From Fidelibacterota bacterium (lineage in GTDB: Bacteria; Fidelibacterota; UBA8477; JABMPR01), in contig JABMQQ010000029.1 in NCBI GenBank assembly GCA_013202495.1, positions 1-58,424 on the forward strand: a stretch of 58,424 nucleotides of DNA. Reading direction: 5' to 3'. The notes beneath the pieces were generated by a model. It saw only the letters and a list, made by a program, of their open reading frames with translations, was not told the origin of the DNA and made no database searches. This document shows, piece by piece, positions 34,033-44,200 of this stretch. The translations under genes and the position numbers were made by a program. How positions within the stretch are numbered: position 1 is the stretch's first letter; every line of letters begins with the position of its first letter.

Positions 34033-36006
34033 TCATTTAACTATCATCTCGATTTTTTGTCTCAGGTCAGCCATTTCCACATTCCCGATGGCCTGATGAT
34101 GTATCTGACCCATGAGCCAGTTGATGTCGTCACCTGTTTCAGGTTTTGGAGTATTCTCTTGATATTTTTCGTAAAGAAATTCTATAGGAGCTGCAATTTC
34201 AGCCATATCGCGTTTCCTGAAATGGATACTGGTGAGAACGGAACTAAACTGCATATCTGGGAATTCATAGATCACTGGCATCATGTATTTGGCAATACCT
34301 GGCTCCAGTTTTTTCTCCTTGATATAACGAAATAATTCATAGATTTTTTCATAGAAGAAGTTTTTATGCAAGTCACACCTGCCTTCAATATTTTTGAAGG
34401 TATGCCCCAGAAAAGAACCGATAAACTTATGAGTATAGCCATGATCCGTACAGATGTTTTCAATCAGGGGGATCATGTTTTTGCTCAGGAGATACTTCCA
34501 GGTGTCTTCAGGGATGCCCCACTTTTTCATCTGTGCATAACGATCTGCAATATCCGGGGGTAATTGTTTCCCAAGACTGTCGATGAACTCAACGGTCAAA
34601 GGGATGGGCGCAGAATCTGTGTCGGGATACATGCGATCACTTCCCGGAAGCACCCTTTCAAAAATAGTGGTACCATCTGGAAAGGATTTACGTGTTTCTT
34701 CTGGAACACCTTCAAAGGCCATGCGGATTCGTTCTTCCACGGTTTCCAGGGCAGTGGGGATGTCCTCTGCAGGTCCCCAGAAAATGATCTGTGCATCGTT
34801 TTTCTTAGCTCCCAGCCACTTGGATATTTTGCCCAAATCGTCATCACTCAGGAGAGGATCAAAGCTTTCTGAATGAGTCATGTTGGGTCGTTCAATACAG
34901 GCAATCACCTTCAGGCGATGACTTATCTCGTGGGCAAAATTGTGCCCGGGTTGCATGAAGTGAGAGAGAATTCCCTTTAGTTTTGGAAGATTAATGGCGA
35001 CGACTTTCATTCTCTGATTCAGCTTTTCTCGGAGGGGAGTTGCCAATAGCTCTGGCATGGAAAAATCGATTTCTTTATGACTCATTTTCCATTTGTTGAG
35101 CTGAATACCACGTTCATGGATGAGCTTTTTAATATGTAGAAGTGCCCATTGACGGAATGCTTCATTATGCGAGAGTTCAGGGATCCATTTATTGTGGGCT
35201 ACCCCTTTTATTTCAACCCGACTCCCACCTGCACAACTCACATTGACATCTTCGCGACCAGCACCCATCCCAGTACGCACTTTGCCCGTACTGCGATTTA
35301 GAAATCGTATGTATTCTGCAGCTTCTGCCAGTTCATCAGGTGTGGTCATATCAGGGTGGGTTACTGTTTCGATGAGAGGCATGCCGAGTCGATCAGTTTT
35401 GTAAATTCGCTCATGGCCGATATCAGAGATTTCACGACAGGAATCTTCTTCAATACTGAGTTGAATCAGACGCACTTTCTTATTTTTTAGTTGAAGCTCA
35501 CCCTCGACGCCAAGAATCGCTGTCCTTTGGAAACCGGTTGGGATGCTGCCATCCAGATATTGTTTGCGGGTGATGTGAACTTCACCCACGATATTCAGCT
35601 TGGAGAGCAGCGATATTTCAATGGCAATTTCCAAAGCTTCCGGATCAATATGAAAGGGTGGGGTATCATCAACTTCATAGGTGCAAGCGTTCTGATTATT
35701 GAGACGATAGGTGATGTTTTTGCGCGTCTTGAATTCCATGAGTGCCGTACCATCATACTCACCCAGTTCGCTCAATGTAGGACGCATATGACGGATAACT
35801 TCAGCATCGAAATCATCATCAGAATGATAAATACCTGCGGGACAGCGACAAAACAGTTTACTCTTCGTTTTGAGCTGCTGGTGGACCTCCAGACCTGATT
35901 TAAAACCAATGCGCTTATAGTCACTTGGCTTGGCTTTTTGGCGTTCCACATAACCAATGGCTTTGCGTGTCGCTTTGTAATTTTTTAATGCTTCAGCTTG
36001 TTTCAT
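34033..36006 (-). CDS. gatE: Glutamyl-tRNA(Gln) amidotransferase subunit E
   Basis: A 657-residue protein of the GatE family, the tRNA-binding and kinase/transferase subunit. The GatB-like head begins GLEVHQQLKTKSKLFCRCP (about 38-56), and RVEIKGVAHNKWIPELSH, RPNMTHSESFDPLLSDDDL and ETRKSFPDGTTIFERVLPGSDRMYPDTD span the central GAD-type insert unique to GatE. The C-terminal tail domain (about 530-657) ends in a helical YqeY-like unit. ATG at 36006 is chosen over an upstream TTG (36015). It activates the Glu of Glu-tRNA(Gln) with ATP for amidation using ammonia from GatD. GatE is known as an archaeal signature; its occurrence here suggests ancient transfer. Confidence 0.93.
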   Translation of the reverse strand: MKQAEALKNYKATRKAIGYVERQKAKPSDYKRIGFKSGLEVHQQLKTKSKLFCRCPAGIYHSDDDFDAEVIRHMRPTLSELGEYDGTALMEFKTRKNITYRLNNQNACTYEVDDTPPFHIDPEALEIAIEISLLSKLNIVGEVHITRKQYLDGSIPTGFQRTAILGVEGELQLKNKKVRLIQLSIEEDSCREISDIGHERIYKTDRLGMPLIETVTHPDMTTPDELAEAAEYIRFLNRSTGKVRTGMGAGREDVNVSCAGGSRVEIKGVAHNKWIPELSHNEAFRQWALLHIKKLIHERGIQLNKWKMSHKEIDFSMPELLATPLREKLNQRMKVVAINLPKLKGILSHFMQPGHNFAHEISHRLKVIACIERPNMTHSESFDPLLSDDDLGKISKWLGAKKNDAQIIFWGPAEDIPTALETVEERIRMAFEGVPEETRKSFPDGTTIFERVLPGSDRMYPDTDSAPIPLTVEFIDSLGKQLPPDIADRYAQMKKWGIPEDTWKYLLSKNMIPLIENICTDHGYTHKFIGSFLGHTFKNIEGRCDLHKNFFYEKIYELFRYIKEKKLEPGIAKYMMPVIYEFPDMQFSSVLTSIHFRKRDMAEIAAPIEFLYEKYQENTPKPETGDDINWLMGQIHHQAIGNVEMADLRQKIEMIVK

Positions 36007-36240
36007 CTTCACCAATTATTTTATTACAGAACTCAACAAGGAGTGTTAAAAATATTGTATCAATCAAAGCATGGATAGTGCCAGTTGGTCACTTTCAAGA
36101 GTTGAAACAAGATAAGGTATCAGAGACTAAGTGCAATTTGAGTTATGGCCTTTGAGATTAACCGATGCATCCCATTCTGCGGGGTCTAACTTATTTGGCG
36201 ACAGCTGTGACAATAAATCTACAATAATTGCGAAAATCTA

Positions 36241-39200
36241 ATGACCGATCTAGAAAAAACTGAATCGACATCAGGCAATACCACCCGATTTATTAGCCTC
36301 ATGATTCTCGTGCTTTTCCTGTGCTCAGGAATGACGGGTTTGTTGTACGAAGTGATCTGGTCCAGGATGATTGTCAAGGTGATTGGAGCTGCTCCATTTG
36401 CCATCAGTATTGTGCTCACCGTGTTCATGGGAGGTCTGGGATTAGGGAGCTATCTGGCTGGAAGATATATTGATCAGATTAAAAAATCCTCCCAACTACT
36501 TCAACTATACGGTCTCATGGAAATTGGGATTGGTATATACGCCTTTGTACTTAAGGGAGTGATTGCAGCCAGTCAGCCAATATTTAGCTCTATCTACAAT
36601 CAGTCCTCAGAGCATCTATTGATATTTAATGCTGTCATTCTACTGGGAGCATTTGTTCTATTCATCTTTCCAGTGACACTTATGGGCGCCACCCTGCCAA
36701 TTCTCATTCGATTTTATGTGGCCAATTTAGGTCATCTCGGAGCCCGAGTTGGTCGACTATATGCCATCAATACAATTGGCGCTGCAGTTGGTTCAATTCT
36801 AAGTGGATTTTTGTTGATAAATTTGTGGGGCGTCGATGGTACCCTTCGATTTGCTGTGGTCATTAATTTCCTGATTGGTGGCATCTCATTTGTTCTGGCG
36901 AATTGGGTTGCCAAGCGTTCTTCTCTGGATGAGCAAAAAGCCGACAGACATGCTGTTGAAGTATCACAAACTGCAGTTGGCGCTCAATATTCGCGTTCTC
37001 ACCAGCTGGCTGTACTGGCTATATTCGCTGTTTCTGGATATGCCGCCATGGCTTATGAGGTGATCTGGACAAGATTGCTCGGGCTAATTATTGGGCCGAC
37101 GACGTATTCATTCACGATTGTACTTACTACCTTTATTGTGGGTCTAGCTCTGGGAGCGATGTTCTTTGGGTGGCTGGCTGACCGAAGCAAACATCCTTTC
37201 CGACTCCTGCTTATCACCCAGATGAGTGCAGCCATCCTGGCTCTTGTAGTAAGTCAGTTTTTGGGCAATAGTCAATTTTTCTTCGCCAAGTTGATCTTCA
37301 GTTTCAGAGACGATTTTGTCATGCTCTACATAGCCAAAGCGACGCTATTATTCCTCCTCTTGCTAGGCCCAACCCTTGCGTTGGGAGCCACATTTCCCCT
37401 GGTGGGGAAGATCTACACCAGTTCCATTCGAAAACTGGGCAAGTCCATTGGATTTGCATATGCCATCAATACCATCGGGGCATTACTGGGAGCCTTCTCG
37501 GCTGGTTTTGTTCTGATTCCCTTATTCGGCAAGGAAAATAGCCTGAGTCTGGTAATTGGTATTCAATTGCTTACCGTATTGGCTATTGTTGGTCTTCTAT
37601 ATCCCAAGGGCGAAAACTCCCGAATCAGACTCATTCTTTTGAGTTCTGGAATCCTTGGTCTGCTCCTCACTTTTGCATTCCCCCATTGGGATAGAGAACA
37701 ATTAGCGACTGGGAAATATTATAGGTTTAGCAGTTATGCAGACATGCTAAAAAACACCAGCTGGTGGGATGCCCTGGTGAAGATGCCCAGGGATTTCATG
37801 CCCAATATCAGTGGTACAGAGGTGGTCTTTTATGGAGATGGTATTGGCGGTTTTACAACGGTGGAGCAGGATATTGATCCACTTGGAAAGCCACAATATG
37901 TTCTATATAATAGCGGTAAGGCAGACGCCTCTTCAGAATCGGATATGGCTACTCAAACCATGCTGGCTCATCTACCTCTACTGTTTCACCCGCAACCTAA
38001 AAATGTCATGATTTTAGGTCTGGCCAGCGGGGTTACTGCAGGGGAAGCCCTATACTATGATTTAGACCGCCTGGATATTCTAGAAATCAGTGAGCAGGTT
38101 GTAGAGGCCAGCGATTTCTTTAGAGAAACGAATAGTGATGTGCTTTCACATCCCGCCACGAATTTGATCATCCAGGATGGTAGAGCCCATCTGGAATTGA
38201 CGGAGCAAGTATATGATGTTATAACTTCAGAGCCGTCCAATCCGTGGATGGCTGGACTGGCAAACTTATTTACTGAAGAGTTCTTCAGACTAACCAAAAA
38301 CAGACTGAGTTGGGACGGTGTATTTATTCAGTGGTTGCCATCCTACCAGATGGATTGGACCACCTTCTCAATGATAGGAAGAACTTTCACCAAGGTTTTT
38401 CCCAATAGCTTGTTGATGAAGTCATTTATCGGTGGTAATGATTACTTATTGGTCGGCTTTAATGGCCTGAAACAACTCGACCTTGAAAACGGACTCAAAA
38501 ATTTGCCCAAGCTTCAAAAATCTCCCAATCTGATTGTTGAAGATCCCAGGATATTGTACCGACTCATCGTAAGTGATAATCTACCTGCTTTGTTCGGTTC
38601 AGGACCTGGACACACCGATGATCACCCCGTTCTTGAGTTTATGGCACCACAACGTATGCATCTGGTAGATAAAACCATTGAAAAAACCCTGGCCGCAAGA
38701 CGCACCCTCGGTGATGAGATTATTGATGTCATGCGGGAAGTTCTTGATGTAGATGGGCAGCTCAAATTTGCCAGGTTTATGCTTTCTGTTTATTCTCCCT
38801 TCCAGGACATGGTAGATTTATCCACAGCAACCGAGGAGCAAAAAGTTGAATATACCGAGATGTTAATGGAATATAGCAAGAGGAATGCGGTTCAGGATTA
38901 CGATATGTTTGAAAGCATGGGTTTGAGAGATACCGTTATTCAAACACAAATAGCTCAACTTACCCAAAAATTACCCAGTCTCCCGAATCGACTTGCTTCC
39001 TTTTTCATCCTGGCCAACGCTCATGCTGAGTTGGGAGATTTCGATGAGGCTATCAAATATTGTCGGCAAATTATTGAAATGGGTAGTGATCCCATTGAGG
39101 CAAATCTCAATTTAGGGTTGTTTTGTATGAATGCTGGACGGAACGAAGAGGCAATCGCTGCCTACAATACCGTCTTGGAGCTGGATCCTGAACACAGTCA

Positions 39201-39957
39201 TGCCCACAATAATCTGGGGACACTTTTCGAGCAGACTGGCGAGACCAAAAATGCGAAAGCTTCCTATGAACAGGCTGTTCTCATAGATCCAGATCTTGCA
39301 ATAGCCCATTTCAATCTGGCTCGCTTACATATGAGCTCAGGGGCTGTGGATTCAGCAATGCTCGCCTATGCCACCGTGTTGAAGTTGGATCCTGAATACG
39401 TACCGGCTTATTATCGGGTCAGCCAAATCTATCAGATTTCAGGAGATTATGAAAAGGCCATTGCAATAATGGAAACCCTCCTCAAAATTCGTCCTGATTT
39501 AAAAGAAGCTCAGATTGAAATAAAAAATCTCACCATGCAAATGGAGCAGGAACAGCCAAAGGTATCAGTTCAGATGCCTCCTCGTACAGCTAAATCAGAC
39601 AAAAGCACGGATCCCAGATATTTTTATAACCAGGCTGTCATGTTGATTCAGAAACAAAAATACAGAGAAGCGATTGTCGATTTTGAACGGGCACTCTCAT
39701 TAAAGCCCGACTATCTCAATGCTCTCATTGGTCTTGGAGCCATGTATCAGAACCTGAGTGAGTATGAAGCTGCTATCAGCCAGTATAAGCGAGCCCTGGC
39801 TATTGACCCAAATCATAGCGGGACACACAATAACATGGCCATTAATTATTATACGGTAAAAAAATATAAATTGGCCATTGAACATGCAGATAAGGCCAAA
39901 GCATTGGGTTTTAAAGTTCAGCAGGCTTTTTTGGATGAACTGTCAAAGTATCGATAG
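36241..39957 (+). CDS. Membrane spermidine synthase-like protein fused to TPR repeats
   Basis: A 1238-residue, three-part protein. Residues about 15-490 contain about 12-14 membrane helices of MFS-like type (FISLMILVLFLCSGMTGLLYEVIWSRMI). A spermidine-synthase-like methyltransferase fold (about 530-800) carries VMILGLASGVTAGEAL in place of GGGDG, LDILEISEQVVEAS, and SEPSNPWMAGLANLFTEEFF in place of the acidic catalytic site, so polyamine synthesis is doubtful. From about 920 on, at least seven TPR units (FDEAIKYCRQIIEMG, EAIAAYNTVLELDPEH, KAIAIMETLLKIRPDL, EAIVDFERALSLKPDY, AAISQYKRALAIDPNH) end the protein. Fused forms of this type are known and unassigned. The upstream 225 bases show no clear promoter or RNA. 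It is monocistronic. Confidence 0.85.
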   Translation: MTDLEKTESTSGNTTRFISLMILVLFLCSGMTGLLYEVIWSRMIVKVIGAAPFAISIVLTVFMGGLGLGSYLAGRYIDQIKKSSQLLQLYGLMEIGIGIYAFVLKGVIAASQPIFSSIYNQSSEHLLIFNAVILLGAFVLFIFPVTLMGATLPILIRFYVANLGHLGARVGRLYAINTIGAAVGSILSGFLLINLWGVDGTLRFAVVINFLIGGISFVLANWVAKRSSLDEQKADRHAVEVSQTAVGAQYSRSHQLAVLAIFAVSGYAAMAYEVIWTRLLGLIIGPTTYSFTIVLTTFIVGLALGAMFFGWLADRSKHPFRLLLITQMSAAILALVVSQFLGNSQFFFAKLIFSFRDDFVMLYIAKATLLFLLLLGPTLALGATFPLVGKIYTSSIRKLGKSIGFAYAINTIGALLGAFSAGFVLIPLFGKENSLSLVIGIQLLTVLAIVGLLYPKGENSRIRLILLSSGILGLLLTFAFPHWDREQLATGKYYRFSSYADMLKNTSWWDALVKMPRDFMPNISGTEVVFYGDGIGGFTTVEQDIDPLGKPQYVLYNSGKADASSESDMATQTMLAHLPLLFHPQPKNVMILGLASGVTAGEALYYDLDRLDILEISEQVVEASDFFRETNSDVLSHPATNLIIQDGRAHLELTEQVYDVITSEPSNPWMAGLANLFTEEFFRLTKNRLSWDGVFIQWLPSYQMDWTTFSMIGRTFTKVFPNSLLMKSFIGGNDYLLVGFNGLKQLDLENGLKNLPKLQKSPNLIVEDPRILYRLIVSDNLPALFGSGPGHTDDHPVLEFMAPQRMHLVDKTIEKTLAARRTLGDEIIDVMREVLDVDGQLKFARFMLSVYSPFQDMVDLSTATEEQKVEYTEMLMEYSKRNAVQDYDMFESMGLRDTVIQTQIAQLTQKLPSLPNRLASFFILANAHAELGDFDEAIKYCRQIIEMGSDPIEANLNLGLFCMNAGRNEEAIAAYNTVLELDPEHSHAHNNLGTLFEQTGETKNAKASYEQAVLIDPDLAIAHFNLARLHMSSGAVDSAMLAYATVLKLDPEYVPAYYRVSQIYQISGDYEKAIAIMETLLKIRPDLKEAQIEIKNLTMQMEQEQPKVSVQMPPRTAKSDKSTDPRYFYNQAVMLIQKQKYREAIVDFERALSLKPDYLNALIGLGAMYQNLSEYEAAISQYKRALAIDPNHSGTHNNMAINYYTVKKYKLAIEHADKAKALGFKVQQAFLDELSKYR

Positions 39958-39994
39958 TTTCGCTGGAATTATATCAAGTGTAATTATTAATGAA

Positions 39995-40215
39995 CATTGC
40001 ATGTCATCGCGGACCCGTAGGGAGCCATCTAGATTGTACATTGAGCTTGTCGAAATGTACGTAAGGACCATGGCAGACAACCTTAGGCTTCGATACTTCG
40101 ACGGAGTTTATACTGAGCTGAGTCGAAGTGCTCAGCACAGGCTTGCTCAGCCTCCGGCGTCCTCGATGCTTCCCCTTGTTCCCTTGAGGGAGTATATACT
40201 CAGCATCGCCGATAT
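39995..40215. repeat. Intergenic palindromic repeat element
   Basis: Between the giant TPR gene and the selenoprotein gene lies a block with short inverted repeats: acttcgac (40095-40102) and gtcgaagt (40122-40129), and tgtacatt / aatgtaca arms around 40036-40060. The style matches the element at 32315-32450, so they are probably copies of one dispersed family. No coding frame is supported. Confidence 0.5.
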
Positions 40216-40251
40216 TCTCGGAATGACTTATAATAACGACATCGTTTACCA

Positions 40252-40887
40252 TCAACCATTGATAAGATTCTTAGCGATTGACAGAATTTTTGCCGTTTCA
40301 ATTCGTTTACGATGATTGTTATCGGTATGGGCGAATCGAATCGTCCCGTCCTTATCTATAATGTAGACGCTGGGAACCGGGATGAGATGGTGATCCTGAC
40401 CGGAAGCAGTTTCAATATTCTGATTGTTTAGCTTGTAGGCTGCAACCTTAACGCTGCCAAAACGTTCTGCAATGTCCAGAGATTGAGCACCCAGCATACT
40501 GCTGTCTGATAGCAGGGTATATGTCAATTCATTTGTATCGATAGTTTTTGAGAGTTCAGTGGGACGATCGGGACTCACAGCAACAATGCGGTATCCCAAC
40601 TCAATCATCTCACCTTCAATTTCTAACAGTTGACCCAACTGTAAATTGCAGTATGGTCACCAGCCTCCGCGATAGTAAATCAATACGACAGGCTCATTTT
40701 GCAGGTAGTCATATAAATCGATTGATTCGTATGCTGTGGAGGTAAGCTGGAAATGGGGGAAGGCATCGCCAACACCAGGTGATTTAGTTGAAATTTCCTC
40801 GGGTGGTAGATTCTGAGCGCAGACACATGTCGCCATGAATGCTGTTAGTAGGACGGATAGGATATAAGATCTTGAAATTTTAAACAT
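40252..40887 (-). CDS. Peroxiredoxin-like selenoprotein (in-frame UGA read as selenocysteine)
   Basis: A 211-residue exported thioredoxin-fold protein. The start is ATG 40887 with ggaga upstream; residues 1-25 form a signal peptide (MFKISRSYILSVLLTAFMA). The reading frame continues through a UGA at 40657-40659 (minus strand), codon 77, into the rest of the domain with no shift. The context is YYRGGW-UGA-PYCNLQLGQLLE, and the family consensus there is YRGGWCPYCNLQL, so UGA sits exactly on the first (peroxidatic) Cys of CxxC, giving a UxxC site. Downstream VAVSPDRPTEL, DSSMLGAQS and VPSVYIIDKDGTIRFAHTD are typical of peroxiredoxin-like family proteins. A hairpin with a GGU apical loop 22-24 bases after the U matches a bacterial SECIS. 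Likely a periplasmic peroxide reductase. Confidence 0.85.
40618..40647 (-). promoter_or_regulatory. SECIS-like hairpin
   Basis: In mRNA sense the segment aauuuacaguugggucaacu and beyond folds with an upper 7-bp stem (acaguug / caacugu) closed by a GGU loop, a 3-base bulge (uag) and a lower 5-bp stem (aauuu / aaauu). The loop lies about 22 bases after the UGA, within the normal 15-40 range of bacterial SECIS elements, and contains the exposed G and U that SelB binds. It is inside the coding frame, as required. Confidence 0.7.
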
Positions 40888-41181
40888 GAGGTCTCCGTTA
40901 TTTTTTCTCCAGCTTAAAATAGGAACTCCCCATATTGAAAATGTATTCACCGCGACACTTATCATAAGAAAAGGAGTGTTTCAGAATCTATGATGGCCCC
41001 CATTATTTTAGCCACGGATGTGCACCCGTCTCTGCTCGTTGTGCTACGCCGGGCAGGCGGATTTTCACCGATAGGATTTGGCACAGGTTATCCGGGCTGA
41101 AGCGTTTGTGATTGTGCTTTGCTGACGTGTCCGCGTCTCATCATAGCCCCATTTTACTCTATACCTTTATACCCTTGACAT
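40888..41181. other. Intergenic region with repeat-like text
   Basis: About 294 bases between the selenoprotein start and the RND terminator. The part at about 41010-41104 (gccacggatg, then cggattttcaccgatag and ggttatccgggc) has the look of the widely dispersed cacggat/tttcacggat intergenic repeat of environmental bacteria. Near 40990 and 41140, gatggccccc and atagcccc flank it. No gene or RNA is supported; a promoter for the selenoprotein must lie in the right part. Confidence 0.35.
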
Positions 41182-41215
41182 TAAAAGAAGAGGCCGCCCT
41201 TTTTGGGACAGCCTC
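41182..41215 (-). terminator. Terminator of the TetR/TolC/MFP/RND operon
   Basis: On the minus strand gaggctgtccc and gggcggcctc pair around a ttttt-complement loop, followed by ttcttttaa. It lies 31 bases past the RND stop codon. Stem 10 bp with one mismatch. Confidence 0.7.
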
Positions 41216-41246
41216 CTTTGATAAAACATGAACGACTCTTAAATAC

Positions 41247-44200
41247 TTATACGTTTTTTAACTGTCTCCGTTCAGCTCGTCGAATTCCTGCATCCGCCAG
41301 AAGGCTGTATAGTGACGGTACAACAAACAAGGTGAGGAAAGTGGCAGCTGTTAATCCACCAATCACGGTGATGGCCATGGGTGCACGCATCTCGGCACCT
41401 TCACTTGAGTCTAATACCATGGGGAGCATACCAAAAATAGTAGTAAGCGCAGTAATCAGGACAGGACGAAGTCGCGTTGAACCAGCTTCAATGATTGCAG
41501 TGGTTGCTTCGATTCCCTTCCGTCGTAACTGGTTAATATAATCCACCAACACAATGCCATTATTCACCACAATTCCAGTGAGCATGATGAAACCGATGAA
41601 ACTGGTAAGGCTGATGGTGACACCGGAAATAAGAAATCCAATGACAACACCTATCAAAGCCAAAGGAATGGTAACCATGATCACTAAGGGATGAATCAAT
41701 GATTCAAATTGTGACGCCATGACCATGAATACGAGCAGGATGGCTAGCGCCAAAGCCTGGCCAAGTGTGATGAAAGTATCGATCATCTGTTCGTATTGAC
41801 CCCCGTATTCCACAAAATACCCATCAGGTAAAGTCGCCTGAATCGGTTTGAGGATTTCGATGATTTCCTCCATCACCGATCCCATATCTCTATCCAGGAT
41901 ATTGGCTGTAACCAGAACCATACGACTTTGGTTATCTCTGACTATTTTAACTGGCCCTTCTTCTTGTGTAATTGAGGCGACCTGAGCCAGTGGGATTTGA
42001 GATTTCATAGGAGTCGTCAGCAGAATTTGTCCAATATCACGTATTGAATTGCGCTGATCTTCCCGGAATTTGATACGGACATTGGTTTCATCGCCGGCAA
42101 AGCGATAGCGGGTGGCTACCTGACCCAGGGTGGAAGCCTTAATGGTGTTGGCCACTTGTCCTGAGACCAACCCCATGCGGTTAATTTCTTCACGATTGAG
42201 AGCAATATGATATTCAGGCTTGGCTTCTTCCATGGAGGATTTGATATCCATAACGCCCTCGACGTCTGCGATGATGGCGGCTACTTCTTTGCTGATCTCT
42301 TCCAGAATAATAAAATCTTTCCCGAAAACCTGAATCTCGACATCAGCTCCACTGCCACCCATGGCTGCTCCAAAGTCAATGCTCTGGATGGTAACATCAC
42401 GCATGGCCGGAATTTCACCACGAATTTTTTCACCGATCTTTGTGGTTGAAAGTGATCTCTCCGATTTTGGCTTCATGGCCAGCATGATCATACCTTCATG
42501 AGATCCAGCGTTAGCCATATCGCCACTCTGGCCGCGATCTTCTTCATTGACACCGTTGGAAACAATCACGGTCTGGACAGCATCTTCTGAAAGGGCAATT
42601 TTTTCCACTTGTCTCACAGCCTGGTCTGTTTCTTCCAGGGCTGACCCAACAGGCAGCTTGATCTTCATCATGAGCATGGCTTGATCCATCTCTGGCATGA
42701 ATTCAGTTCCAACCACTGGAATTAGCGCCATGGAAATAACAAATAACACGGTTGCAGCTCCCAGGGTCTTCCAGCGATGCTGAAGAACTACAGTAAGCGT
42801 TCCCGTATAGACAGCTCGCAAACGAACGATCCAGGACTCGTCTGCTTTAAGGGTGTAATCCACTTTGCTTCTCGGTTTGAAAAAGACCGAGGCGATCATG
42901 GGCACCATGGTGAGTGAGACGAAGAGTGAGGCAAGCAGTGAGAATGAAATTGAAAGTGCCAGCCCTCGAACCAACTGACCTGCAGTACCTGAACCCATGG
43001 CCATTGGTAAAAATACTGCGAGGGTGGTCAATGTGGATGCCGTAATGGCCATTCCAACCTCTGATGCACCCAGGCGGGCGGCCTCCTTGCGGCTTTTACC
43101 TTCCTCAAGATGACGAAACACATTTTCAATAACCACAATGGCATTGTCCACCAGCATACCAATGCCCAGGGCCAATCCTCCCAGCGTGAGGAGGTTGAGT
43201 GTATAACCGACAGCGTTAAGAGGTATAAAGGTAACGATTATGGATGTAGGAATGGCGATTCCAACCGCCAGGGTGGGACGAATATTTCTCAAGAAAAAAT
43301 AAATCATGAGCATGGCCAGAACGCCACCCAATAGTGCGGTTCGACCTGTACTGTTCACGGTGAGCTTCACACTGGAGGACATATCCATCCCGATATGCAT
43401 CTCAATATCTTTAGGTAAAACTTGCTGGAGTTCAGCCAGCTCAGCCTTGACCGCATCAGCAACCTGAACAGTGTTTGTGCCAGATTGTTTGGTAACAATC
43501 ATCATGACGCCCGGTTTAGACTGGACCCGCATTTCCGTACGTAAATCTGATACAGTGTCTTTAACCTTGGCAACCTGTCTGAGTTTGATAGGATTACCCG
43601 TAGGAGAAACTCCAACGATCAGGTCTTCTATTTCTGTCAGGGATGCAAATTCAGCCCGGGTCCGAACCAGAAAATCTTTGTGATCTTCGACGATTCGCCC
43701 AGCTGGCATATTCAGATTTTCAAAACCAATCACCTGGATAATCTGATTCAATGTAATTCCAGAGGTTTCCAGGGCATGTTGATCAATTTCCACCTGTATT
43801 TCTCTTACTTCAGGAGATTGAACGATGACAGAGGCCACACCTTCAATACGCTCCAGACGATAGCCGGCGGTTTCGTCCATATACTCGGCCAACTCATTGA
43901 GGGGTCGTTCTTCACTGGTGACACCATAAAAGAGCAGGGGTAGAGCAGACATGTCAAATTTCATGACCAGGGGCGTTTGGATATCATCGGGTAGGAAGTC
44001 GGCAAACATGGCTAGCTGATCCCGGAGATCCTGTGCTGCAAAATCGAGATTAGACCCGCTCTCAAATTCCACGGCAATCATGGACATACCTTCCACAGTA
44101 GTGGAAACGACGCCTTTCACCCCTGAAACAGAGGCAATGGCCTGTTCGATGGGTTTTGTAACGATGGATTCGATATCTTCGGGGCTGGCTCCACCATAGA

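Noticed and set aside
40252-40965. Peroxiredoxin-like gene as a pseudogene or two separate ORFs split by a stop
   Set aside because: The two parts are in one frame, the rest of the domain is conserved, the only 'lesion' is a UGA exactly on the catalytic Cys codon, and a SECIS-like hairpin follows. A random nonsense mutation at this very place is less likely.
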